A stretch of 64,000 nt of DNA, taken from Anaerococcus pacaensis 9403502 (GTDB taxonomy: Bacteria; Bacillota; Clostridia; Tissierellales; Peptoniphilaceae). The DNA lies in the NCBI GenBank assembly GCA_000308255.3, contig HG326663.1:1-64000 (forward strand), read 5' to 3'. Both the position numbers and the translations under genes were made by a program. Shown piece after piece: positions 53,570-60,739 of this stretch; position 1 is the stretch's first letter; each line of letters starts with the position of its first letter. The notes below the pieces were generated by a model. It was not told the origin of the DNA, searched no databases, and saw nothing but the letters and a program-made list of their open reading frames with translations.

Positions 53570-54583
53570 CTATTTTACTATGATTGGGGTTGATCTTCTT
53601 AGTTTTACTTCCCCGATTTCATAAATTTGCATTTCTTTTTCATTAAACTCTGCTATTATCTTATCTGCTGTAGGTCTATCTACACTTACCATTAAACCAC
53701 CACTTGTTTGTGGATCAAATAGAACTTCTTCAAGTCCCATGTTTTCGATGTAAAATTCTACTTTGTTGCCTAGGTAGTTTCTGTTGTTTTGACCACCTGA
53801 TGTGAAATAAAATTCATTGGCAAGGTCAATGGCTGGGTTTAAAACTGGAACTTTTTTGCTGTCTACTACGATGGTGAAATCATCTTCTGCCATCTCAGAT
53901 AAGTGGCCAAGTAGGCCAAAGCCAGTTACATCTGTAGCAGCGTGAATATCGTAGTTTACGAAGATATCACGTGCATACTTATTTAGATAGGACATTTGGT
54001 CTGTACAAGCCTTAAAGTCTTCTTCGCTTACAAGTCCAGCATTGTATGAAGATGTCACAAGGCCTACACCAAGCTTTTTGGTTATTAGGATGACATCGCC
54101 ATTTTGTGGTGTGTTGTTCTTCCATATCTTATCTGGATGAACCTTGCCTGTTACAGAAAGACCATATTTGGTAAGTGGGTCGTGGATAGAGTGCCCACCT
54201 GTGAGAGATCCGCCAGCTTCAACTACCTTATCATTGCCACCCCTAAAGATTTCTCTAAGGATATCAAAGTCACCTTCTAATGGGAACATAGCAATATTTA
54301 GGGCACAGACTACCTCTCCACCCATAGCATAGATATCACTCATACTATTGGTCGCTGCTATTTGACCAAATAGGTATGGGTCTTCTACCATAGATGGAAA
54401 GAAGTCTAGAGTTTGAATAACAGCCACATCATCACTCATTTGGATAACAGCTGCATCGTCTTTTTTATCAAAGCCTACGATGATGTCATCGCGTTTTAGT
54501 GGTTCTATGTCATATAATAGCTTGTCTAGGTTGCCTGCTGCAATTTTCGCATTGCAACCACCACAAACCTCGAGTTTACTCAT
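53570..54583 (-). CDS. selD: Selenide, water dikinase SelD
   Basis: A 337-residue enzyme that makes selenophosphate from selenide and ATP. The N-terminal glycine-rich loop CGGCNAKI carries Cys7 and Cys10; some relatives have Sec there, this one Cys. AIRS-type ATP-binding parts follow: DDAAVIQ, QTLDFFPSMVEDPYLFGQIAATNSMSDIYAMGG and GGHSIHDP. The C-terminal PQTSGGLMVSV is intact. It lies mid-operon, 68 bp after the double-cubane gene, the largest internal gap, so an extra internal promoter is possible. Confidence 0.95.
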   Translation of the reverse strand: MSKLEVCGGCNAKIAAGNLDKLLYDIEPLKRDDIIVGFDKKDDAAVIQMSDDVAVIQTLDFFPSMVEDPYLFGQIAATNSMSDIYAMGGEVVCALNIAMFPLEGDFDILREIFRGGNDKVVEAGGSLTGGHSIHDPLTKYGLSVTGKVHPDKIWKNNTPQNGDVILITKKLGVGLVTSSYNAGLVSEEDFKACTDQMSYLNKYARDIFVNYDIHAATDVTGFGLLGHLSEMAEDDFTIVVDSKKVPVLNPAIDLANEFYFTSGGQNNRNYLGNKVEFYIENMGLEEVLFDPQTSGGLMVSVDRPTADKIIAEFNEKEMQIYEIGEVKLRRSTPIIVK

Positions 54584-54651
54584 GTAATCACTTCCTTGTT
54601 AAAATTATTATCATTAATATTGTACGATAATATTAGACTTTTAACAGGAAC

Positions 54652-55821
54652 TTATAACATTTCTACAAAGGCTGCCATTCTTGTGTTGATTTGTCCAACG
54701 TCTGCTTGTGAGAAATCTGTTTCTACATAGGTGTATGGTACACCTTTTTCTTCTTGGCAGAAGTTTTTGATTTGTTCGCGTTCTACATTGTAGGTATGGC
54801 AAGCAACAAGGTCCATTTCTACTACACCATCAGCCTTATACTCATCAATCATTCTACCAAGTAGCTCAAACCTCTTTTCATCTGGTGTCATAACTGAGCA
54901 TCCAATATCTAGGTATCTGCGAGCTAGGGCTTCGTATATATCTTCAGCTTCAAGATCTATATTATTGTCAAATCTCTTCTCACCATTACAGTTTTCAAAA
55001 CCAACTATCTGACCACCAGCAGCTTCTATTGCCTTGATCACTTTTTCTGGTGCACCACCTATTGGACAACCTGTTATAATTATCCTAGGTTTTCTTTCTC
55101 TTTTTTCAGGATCGTATTCATCTAGGACTTGTTGAGTGATTGCCCTAACTTGAGCTGGTATTTCTTCCTTGTTTGGATTATACATAACACCATTTGATAC
55201 CTTAAAGAAGCCGTATCCATCCATTGGTGCTGGGTCTAGTCTCATAGTATTTGCAAGATCTTTTAGAGCATCTCTGATATCATTTCCAAGCTTAGCAGAT
55301 TTCCTTAGACTCTCTTCTGTAATTTCCGAGTCTAATTTTTGTTCGATATAGTCCTTAAAGTCTAGGATTTCTTGCTTCCAAGCCCTAAGTGACTTATCAC
55401 TTTGATCATTTGGTAGGTTTAATACATATGTCTCTTTGATGTTATCATTCATTAATTCATACATCTTTTTCTTACCATCGCAGGTAGTCTCACCTACAAT
55501 TATGTCAGAAAAATAGAAAAATGGACACTTATCAGTTGCAGCAAAACCATATGAGGCCTTAATCATTGGACATAGGTTTTTTGGAAGTACCTTCTCAGCT
55601 TCCTCTATAGTTTCATCAGATGTTTGGCAAAGACCCACAGAACTTGCTCCCGCAGCCCATGCTAATTCTTCAGGGAAATATGTACAATATGCTCCAACTA
55701 ATGGTATGCCCTTATCTTTAAGTTCTTTAATGCTTAGAAAGGCATTTTTTCTAGCATCTGCGAATTGTTCAAATGTTTCTGGTAGGTCGTGTATGTAAAT
55801 ATTTTCTTTAACGTCTGTCAT
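54652..55821 (-). CDS. Double-cubane-cluster type reductase (HgdB/YjiM family)
   Basis: A 389-residue member of the 2-hydroxyacyl-CoA dehydratase beta/D family. Cysteines suited to iron-sulfur ligation occur in GAYCTYFPEEL, KNLCPMIKAS, TDKCPFFYF, GETTCDGKKKMYE, FENCNGEKRF and VACHTYNVER. A single subunit with its own activase, with no dehydratase partner subunit, is the arrangement of double-cubane proteins that do ATP-driven low-potential reductions. The overlap with the activase is 4 bp. Position between DUF3343 and SelD suggests a role in selenium (or sulfur) reduction; the substrate is unknown. Confidence 0.82.
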   Translation of the reverse strand: MTDVKENIYIHDLPETFEQFADARKNAFLSIKELKDKGIPLVGAYCTYFPEELAWAAGASSVGLCQTSDETIEEAEKVLPKNLCPMIKASYGFAATDKCPFFYFSDIIVGETTCDGKKKMYELMNDNIKETYVLNLPNDQSDKSLRAWKQEILDFKDYIEQKLDSEITEESLRKSAKLGNDIRDALKDLANTMRLDPAPMDGYGFFKVSNGVMYNPNKEEIPAQVRAITQQVLDEYDPEKRERKPRIIITGCPIGGAPEKVIKAIEAAGGQIVGFENCNGEKRFDNNIDLEAEDIYEALARRYLDIGCSVMTPDEKRFELLGRMIDEYKADGVVEMDLVACHTYNVEREQIKNFCQEEKGVPYTYVETDFSQADVGQINTRMAAFVEML

Positions 55822-56594
55822 CTTTTTTTCTTCTCCTTTGCTAAAAGTGCAGCTCCATATGAGCCTGCAAACTTTCCATTTTCAGTTGTTGCTACTTCTG
55901 TCTTCAATTTTTCACCTAGGACTTTGGCAAAATAGTCCACAGAGCTTAGGCCGCCTGTAAGTATAACTGGATTGTTATCCACTGATCTACTTGCAAGATT
56001 GCTTACTTTTGTTGCTACCGAATCGATAACGCCCGCTGCTATATCCTCCTTGTCCCTTCCTTCACCAATGTATGAGATAATCTCACTTTCAGCAAAAACC
56101 GTGCACATGGAACTAATTGCAATTGGCTCGCCTTCGCTTGCTGCACGAAACATCTCTTCTAGGGTGAAATTTAGCTTATCTGCCATGATTTCAATAAAAC
56201 GACCAGTACCTGCTGAGCACTTGTCATTCATCTGAAAATCAGTGACAAATCCATTTTCTAACTTTATAGACTTGGTGTCCTGGCCACCAACATCTACTAT
56301 AGTGACATCCTTACTATTTGATAACTCCCTGCCGCCTCTGCCATGGCAAGTAATCTCTGTGATCACAAAGTCCGCATAGTCTACAGATATGCGGCCATAG
56401 CCTGTTGCCACAGTCCTCACCTCGTCAGAGTCGACATCGACACCGTATTTATCTGCTATTTTCTCTTTTATAATCCTTGCAGTTTCCTTGCTTGACCAGC
56501 CTGTCGGCATCACAAAATGGTCAACGGTGCCATCGGGAGTTATAACCGAAATTTTTGCAGCAGTAGATCCAATATCTATGCCTACATAATACAT
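55818..56594 (-). CDS. ATP-dependent activase (HgdC/YjiL family)
   Basis: A 258-residue ASKHA-fold ATPase that injects an electron into the reductase encoded next. Motifs: GIDIGSTAAKISVI (phosphate 1), VDVGGQDTK (phosphate 2), and the two cysteines that hold the bridging [4Fe-4S] cluster of the dimer, in NDKCSAGTGRFIE and SSMCTVFAESE. It overlaps the reductase start by 4 bp and begins 10 bp after DUF3343 copy 2. The length is normal. Confidence 0.88.
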   Translation of the reverse strand: MYYVGIDIGSTAAKISVITPDGTVDHFVMPTGWSSKETARIIKEKIADKYGVDVDSDEVRTVATGYGRISVDYADFVITEITCHGRGGRELSNSKDVTIVDVGGQDTKSIKLENGFVTDFQMNDKCSAGTGRFIEIMADKLNFTLEEMFRAASEGEPIAISSMCTVFAESEIISYIGEGRDKEDIAAGVIDSVATKVSNLASRSVDNNPVILTGGLSSVDYFAKVLGEKLKTEVATTENGKFAGSYGAALLAKEKKKR

Positions 56595-56604
56595 ACGTCC
56601 TCCC

Positions 56605-56829
56605 TTAGATATCTATAACAACCACCTCAGTATATTTGATGTTATTCTCTTTTAATATGCTAATAGCCCCATCCTTGTCATCACTTTCATAATCCCAGGC
56701 TAGTCCACAGCCAGCTGATATCTGATTTGGTATAGGTATTAGCCTACCAGATACATCAGAGTGCTTACTAAAGTCCTCCATCGCCATGGCATCTGTTGTG
56801 GTGTCAAATGTGATAATTGCAGTATTCAT
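56605..56829 (-). CDS. DUF3343 putative Se/S carrier, copy 2
   Basis: A 74-residue DUF3343 protein with GRLIPIPNQISAGCGLAW, containing the only Cys. It is shorter than copy 1 and ends as a beta-strand (YTEVVVIDI). It overlaps the first desulfurase gene by 4 bp and leads directly to the activase. The two DUF3343-desulfurase pairs bracket the operon in mirror order, so either a duplication produced separate delivery routes or each pair serves a different acceptor. Confidence 0.8.
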   Translation of the reverse strand: MNTAIITFDTTTDAMAMEDFSKHSDVSGRLIPIPNQISAGCGLAWDYESDDKDGAISILKENNIKYTEVVVIDI

Positions 56830-57992
56830 TTATACTCCTTCGATATTTCATCAATCGCTCTAATAGCCTCATCGATTTCTTCTTTCGTATTAAAATAAGA
56901 TAGAGAAAATCTCAAAAGTCCTTGGTGGTCAGTGTCCAATGCTTTATGCATCAAAGGTGCGCAATGAGCCCCTGCTCTAATCGCGATATCATACTTACTT
57001 GCCAAAAGGTCAGCTGCTTTTGATGAATCAATACCAGCGATATTTATAGAAACTATGCCAACTCTTTGATTGAGATCTGGATTGCCATAATAGATAATAT
57101 CTGGAATTTCCCTTAGCTGGTCTACGAAGTATTTCTTTAGTTCATCCTCTTTAGCTTTGAGTTTATCAAGACCTTCTTCTAGTATAAAGCTAACTCCACC
57201 ATTTAGGGCAACTATACCGTGACCATTTAGAGTCCCTGCTTCTAGTCTTTCTGGCATAGTCGTTGGATGGATTCTATCAAAGCTCTTAACACCAGAGCCA
57301 CCCACCTTAAGCGGATCGATGTCTATACCGTCTCTTACATAGATTCCACCAGTGCCCTGGATTCCAAAGAGGCCCTTGTGTCCTGTAAAGCAGAGGATAT
57401 CAATCCCCATAGACTCTATGTCTATATCTATAACTCCCGCACTTTGGGCTGCATCGACTATCATAATAAGATTATGTTTTTTACAAATCTCAGATACCTT
57501 TTTTAGATCAGTAATATTACCAGTGACATTTGAAGCATGAGTGATGATAAGTGCTTTGGTATTTGAACAAATGAAACTTTCTAGTGAATCGATGTCTAAG
57601 ATTCCCTTGCGATTGTCTACCTCATCTCCCTTTATAATATCTAAAAATGAAATGTCTATCACACCAGCATCTTCTAATCTATATAGTGGGCGAAGCACCG
57701 AGTTGTGCTCAGCAACAGTCGTAATCACATGGTCACCCTTTCTAAATAAGCCATTTATAGCTATATTTAAGCTCTCTGTGGCATTGGCCGTAAAGGCTAT
57801 GTCTTTTGGACTTGGCGCATTAAATAGCTTGGCGAGTTTTATCCTTGTATCTAAGATATACCTAGATGTATCGAGGCTTGCCCTATTGAATCCGCGACCA
57901 TTGTTACCTAGCTTATTAACTGAACCTAAGAGATTGTCATAGACCTGTTGGGGCTTTTTCATAGTTGTGGCTGCATTGTCAAAATAAATCAT
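56826..57992 (-). CDS. Cysteine desulfurase-like enzyme, paralogue 2
   Basis: A 388-residue class V PLP enzyme: MIYFDNAATTMKKPQ, VAEHNSVLRPLYRL, PLP lysine in FTGHKGLFGIQGTGG, persulfide Cys in RAGAHCAPLMHK. It resembles paralogue 1 along its length, but is diverged. First gene of the selenium operon, it starts downstream of a terminator-bearing leader (57993-58206); GGTAGG lies 5 bp before the ATG. Selenocysteine lyase or cysteine desulfurase activity is inferred from family. Confidence 0.88.
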   Translation of the reverse strand: MIYFDNAATTMKKPQQVYDNLLGSVNKLGNNGRGFNRASLDTSRYILDTRIKLAKLFNAPSPKDIAFTANATESLNIAINGLFRKGDHVITTVAEHNSVLRPLYRLEDAGVIDISFLDIIKGDEVDNRKGILDIDSLESFICSNTKALIITHASNVTGNITDLKKVSEICKKHNLIMIVDAAQSAGVIDIDIESMGIDILCFTGHKGLFGIQGTGGIYVRDGIDIDPLKVGGSGVKSFDRIHPTTMPERLEAGTLNGHGIVALNGGVSFILEEGLDKLKAKEDELKKYFVDQLREIPDIIYYGNPDLNQRVGIVSINIAGIDSSKAADLLASKYDIAIRAGAHCAPLMHKALDTDHQGLLRFSLSYFNTKEEIDEAIRAIDEISKEYK

Positions 57993-58206
57993 TCTACCTA
58001 CCTTTATATAACAAAAAAAACTCTAAGCAATCACGCATAGAGTTTTAAAATTATTAATGGCATCACAAAGAAACACAACTCTTGTGCGGGATAGAAAAGA
58101 GTGTACTAAGCATCTGCTTTCTTTTCTAAGTGATTATTAATAATATATATGTAATTTATCGATGATAATTAAGTGTACTCATTGAATTTATCAATTTAAT
58201 TATCAA
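57993..58206 (-). promoter_or_regulatory. Structured 5' leader with attenuator, unknown class
   Basis: Between the promoter and the first selenium gene the minus strand holds, in order: a stem ATCAC...GTGAT (58133-58062) extended by AAAGAAA/TTTCTTT, an enclosed hairpin ACTCTT/AAGAGT with a 13-nt loop, then a terminator (58017-58046). AGAGTT of the enclosed hairpin can instead pair with AACTCT of the terminator, giving mutually exclusive forms. It matches no riboswitch consensus I know. A 16-codon frame, MLSTLFSIPHKSCVSL then UGA (58113-58063), lies inside. Confidence 0.6.
58017..58046 (-). terminator. Attenuator terminator in the selenium operon leader
   Basis: AAAACTCTA and TAGAGTTTT form a 9-bp stem with a 12-nt loop, followed by a run of at least eight T on the minus strand. 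It precedes the desulfurase ATG by about 24 bp, so it can only act as a regulated terminator of this operon. Confidence 0.75.
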
Positions 58207-58212
58207 CCAATT

Positions 58213-58242
58213 ATATTAAACTATTAAATAATATTTTGTCAA
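58213..58242 (-). promoter_or_regulatory. Promoter of the selenium operon
   Basis: Consensus TTGACA, an 18-bp spacer and TAATAT on the minus strand. The predicted start is near 58206. Confidence 0.6.
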
Positions 58243-58286
58243 TATATTTATATTTAAAAAGAATTTTAGTTTTAAAATATTAAAAA

Positions 58287-58306
58287 CCTAGCTATTTCTA
58301 GCTAGG
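58287..58306 (-). terminator. Terminator of the aldehyde dehydrogenase gene
   Basis: On the minus strand CCTAGCTA-GAAA-TAGCTAGG is followed by TTTTTAATATTTT. Confidence 0.85.
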
Positions 58307-58314
58307 CTTCGGTT

Positions 58315-59679
58315 CTAAATATTTTTAATCAATTTGTATTTGCCGTCTTGATAAGGTGGGTATTTTACTTTCATTTCTAGTGTAGCTGATGATTCCATGA
58401 TTGATTTTCTATTAGAGAAATTTTGGAAGCTATAGTAGCCATGGTAGCCACCTTGACCAGAGTTGCCTACACCACCAAATTCTAGATATGGGTTTGATGT
58501 CATCATGAGCGTATCATTTACCATACCATTGCCAAATTCCATATTATACATTACTTTTTCAATCGTTCTCTCATCGGTTGTAAATAGGTAGAAGGCAAGT
58601 GGTTTTGGTAAAGTTTTTACTTTATATAAGACTTCGTTTAGATTATTGTAGGTAATAATCGGAAATATTGGTCCAAATATTTCTGCATCCATAAGTTTGT
58701 TGTCAAAGTCTACCCCATCGATTATAGTTGGGGCAAGCTTTAAGCTTGACCTATTGTAAGTTCCACCAAAGACAACTTCTTGGCCTTCGATTAGCCCTAC
58801 TAATTTATCCAGGTGCTCTTGATCTATAATCTTTGGATAGTCGTGAGATGTGAGTGGATCGACTCCATAAAATTCTACCAAGGCATTGGCCAATTCGTGT
58901 ACAAATCTATCTTTTACCGCCGCATGGACTAGGATATAGTCAGGTGATACGCACGTTTGACCTGCATTTACAGTATTGCCCCAGGCGATAGACCTTGCGG
59001 CAAGGCCGATATTTGCATCCTTTTCTACTATCGCTGGTGATTTGCCTCCTAGCTCTAAGGTTACCTTTGATAGGTTATTAGCAGCTTTTGCCATAATCTC
59101 TTTTCCAACTTCTGCCCCACCGGTGTAGAAGATATGGTCGTAGTTATATGAAAGAAGTTCATCATGGTCCACTTCCGTGTTATCCACCACATATATATAT
59201 CTTGGTTCAAAGTTTGAATTGAGCATTTGATGTATTAGCATAGAAGTTTCTTTAGACTTTCTACTAGTCTTTAAAATCATAGTATTACCCGCAGCCATAG
59301 CGCCAATTAGTGGGTCAATCGCAAGTAAGAATGGGTAATTCCATGGAGATATGATTAGTGTCACCCCTAGTGGTTCGTATAGGGTGTATGATTTGGCTGG
59401 CATCGCTACTAGTGGAGTCTTTTCATGAATTGGCTCCATCCAATCATCAAGGTTTTCGATTGCCATGTCAATCTCATCATAAACCATAGTAAGCTCTGTA
59501 GCATAGGCCTCGAAGTTTGATTTGCCTAGGTCTTTGGCTAGGGCCATGAGGATATTGTCTTCAAATATTTTAATCAATTCTTTTAATTTTCTAAGATTTG
59601 CTTTTCTAAAGTCTTTGGTCTTTGTAGCTCCAGAGTAAAAATATTCTCTTTGCATGTCGACTACATTTTGTAATTGCAT
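58315..59679 (-). CDS. NAD(P)-dependent aldehyde dehydrogenase
   Basis: A 454-residue ALDH of the short class-3/YwdH type. It has IISPWNYPFLLAIDPLIGA, the cofactor loop GGAEVGKEI, the general base Glu in LELGGKSPAIV, the nucleophile Cys in NAGQTCVSPDY, and EIFGPIFPI. A C-terminal helix with FQNFSNRKSIM replaces a membrane tail. It oxidises aliphatic or aromatic aldehydes to acids; the substrate is not evident. Single gene, divergent from the 59800 gene, with a 10-bp inverted repeat in the shared upstream region. Confidence 0.92.
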   Translation of the reverse strand: MQLQNVVDMQREYFYSGATKTKDFRKANLRKLKELIKIFEDNILMALAKDLGKSNFEAYATELTMVYDEIDMAIENLDDWMEPIHEKTPLVAMPAKSYTLYEPLGVTLIISPWNYPFLLAIDPLIGAMAAGNTMILKTSRKSKETSMLIHQMLNSNFEPRYIYVVDNTEVDHDELLSYNYDHIFYTGGAEVGKEIMAKAANNLSKVTLELGGKSPAIVEKDANIGLAARSIAWGNTVNAGQTCVSPDYILVHAAVKDRFVHELANALVEFYGVDPLTSHDYPKIIDQEHLDKLVGLIEGQEVVFGGTYNRSSLKLAPTIIDGVDFDNKLMDAEIFGPIFPIITYNNLNEVLYKVKTLPKPLAFYLFTTDERTIEKVMYNMEFGNGMVNDTLMMTSNPYLEFGGVGNSGQGGYHGYYSFQNFSNRKSIMESSATLEMKVKYPPYQDGKYKLIKNI

Positions 59680-59714
59680 GATATTCTCCTTATAGTCTTA
59701 TTTCATCTTTAAAT

Positions 59715-59768
59715 ATAGATACCCAGCTAATATAATTTGAATAATTTAAAATCCTATGGGGTATCTAT
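59715..59768. promoter_or_regulatory. Inverted repeat in a divergent promoter region
   Basis: ATAGATACCC (59715) and GGGTATCTAT (59759) are exact complements, 34 bp apart, flanking an AT-rich core between the divergent aldehyde dehydrogenase and 59800 genes. It could be a two-site operator or an mRNA stem. No regulator gene is adjacent. Confidence 0.4.
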
Positions 59769-59799
59769 AAATCATAAGGAATAACACAAGGAGGGTATC

Positions 59800-60213
59800 A
59801 TGGATACATATAAAATTGAATTTTCAGACACAACCCATATCGGTGGAGCCTATGATGAATTCCACCACGAAATAGCACAAATAAAGAAATTTGATGATGG
59901 CGAAGTAAAAGTAGAGTTTAGATCAAAAGACTTCTTCCAACCTATGGAAATAGTTGATGATCATACTTACCTATTAAAATTTGAAGATGGTAGAGAAATT
60001 AAAATCTATGGTGAAGGCGAAAATGTGTACATGCTAGTTGGTGAAGATAAGGTAGATGTAACATATCCAGAATTTAACTACCAATCTTCTCATGGCACAT
60101 ACAATTTCACATTTGATGATGAAGACAATTTAAAATTAGAAACAGACTCAGATGAAATAGTAATGGCCATATCAGCTTCTCTTAGCCTCATGGCTTACCT
60201 ACACAACCATTAA
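59800..60213 (+). CDS. Hypothetical acidic protein, 137 residues
   Basis: Not recognised. It is a soluble, strongly acidic protein without signal peptide, Cys or membrane segment. Alternating hydrophobic and charged strands (EVKVEFRSKDF, YLLKFEDGREIKIYGEG, VYMLVGEDKVDVTYP) suggest an all-beta fold, with a helical C-terminus (IVMAISASLSLMAYLHNH). AAGGAGGGT before the ATG and a strong terminator after it show that it is a real gene. Codon use is like its neighbours. Confidence 0.75.
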   Translation: MDTYKIEFSDTTHIGGAYDEFHHEIAQIKKFDDGEVKVEFRSKDFFQPMEIVDDHTYLLKFEDGREIKIYGEGENVYMLVGEDKVDVTYPEFNYQSSHGTYNFTFDDEDNLKLETDSDEIVMAISASLSLMAYLHNH

Positions 60214-60220
60214 AAAAACA

Positions 60221-60242
60221 ACCTCCAAGGTAACTTGGAGGT
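60221..60242. terminator. Bidirectional terminator
   Basis: ACCTCCAAG-GTAA-CTTGGAGGT, 9-bp perfect stem, with AAAAAAA on one side and TAAATTTTTT on the other. It serves the 59800 gene and the convergent peroxiredoxin gene. Confidence 0.85.
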
Positions 60243-60249
60243 AAATTTT

Positions 60250-60702
60250 TTATAAGTTTTCTATTAATTCTTCTATATCAGGTAGTTCGCTTGGTTCATA
60301 AACCTTATAGAACTTTACATTACCTTCTTCATCTACTATTACATTTGCTCTTTGGCTAGCCCCATTTTCTTCGTTAAATAATCCATAAGCTTTAGTTACT
60401 TCTGCATATGGGAAGAAATCTGATACAATTCTTACGTCTCTAAGGTCAAGGATATCAGCCCATTTTTGTTTAGCTGGGAATGGGTCTACAGATAGGCCAA
60501 CTACTACTGTATCACCCTTTTCTTGGATTCTTTCGTAGTTTCTTTGTAGGCTTCTCATTTGATCTGTACATACTGATGTATATGCTAGTGGGTGCCAAGA
60601 TAGGATTACCTTCTTGCCCTTTAGTTCGCTTAGACTAATTTCTTCTTTGTTTTGATCTTTAAGTGTAAAATCTGGTGCCTTGTCTCCGATATTTAGTGTC
60701 AT
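60250..60702 (-). CDS. Peroxiredoxin (AhpC/TSA), Cys form
   Basis: A 150-residue thiol peroxidase that reduces hydrogen or organic peroxides. The peroxidatic site is HPLAYTSVCTDQM, coded TGT. Some glycine-reducing anaerobes have Sec at this position in the related PrxU; here it is Cys. No second conserved Cys is seen, so it looks like a 1-Cys enzyme recycled by an external thiol. It starts 37 bp after the M20 gene stop. Confidence 0.9.
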   Translation of the reverse strand: MTLNIGDKAPDFTLKDQNKEEISLSELKGKKVILSWHPLAYTSVCTDQMRSLQRNYERIQEKGDTVVVGLSVDPFPAKQKWADILDLRDVRIVSDFFPYAEVTKAYGLFNEENGASQRANVIVDEEGNVKFYKVYEPSELPDIEELIENL

Positions 60703-60739
60703 TATAATCTCCTTTCACTTTCTAGTATATACATACCCA

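Noticed and set aside
54652-56594. 2-hydroxyglutaryl-CoA dehydratase for amino-acid fermentation
   Set aside because: Only one dehydratase-like subunit is present, with no CoA-transferase, 2-hydroxyacid dehydrogenase or second subunit, and the neighbours are all selenium genes.
57267-57942. Plus-strand open frames opposite the desulfurase gene
   Set aside because: They are antisense shadows of a well-supported PLP enzyme, with no ribosome sites.
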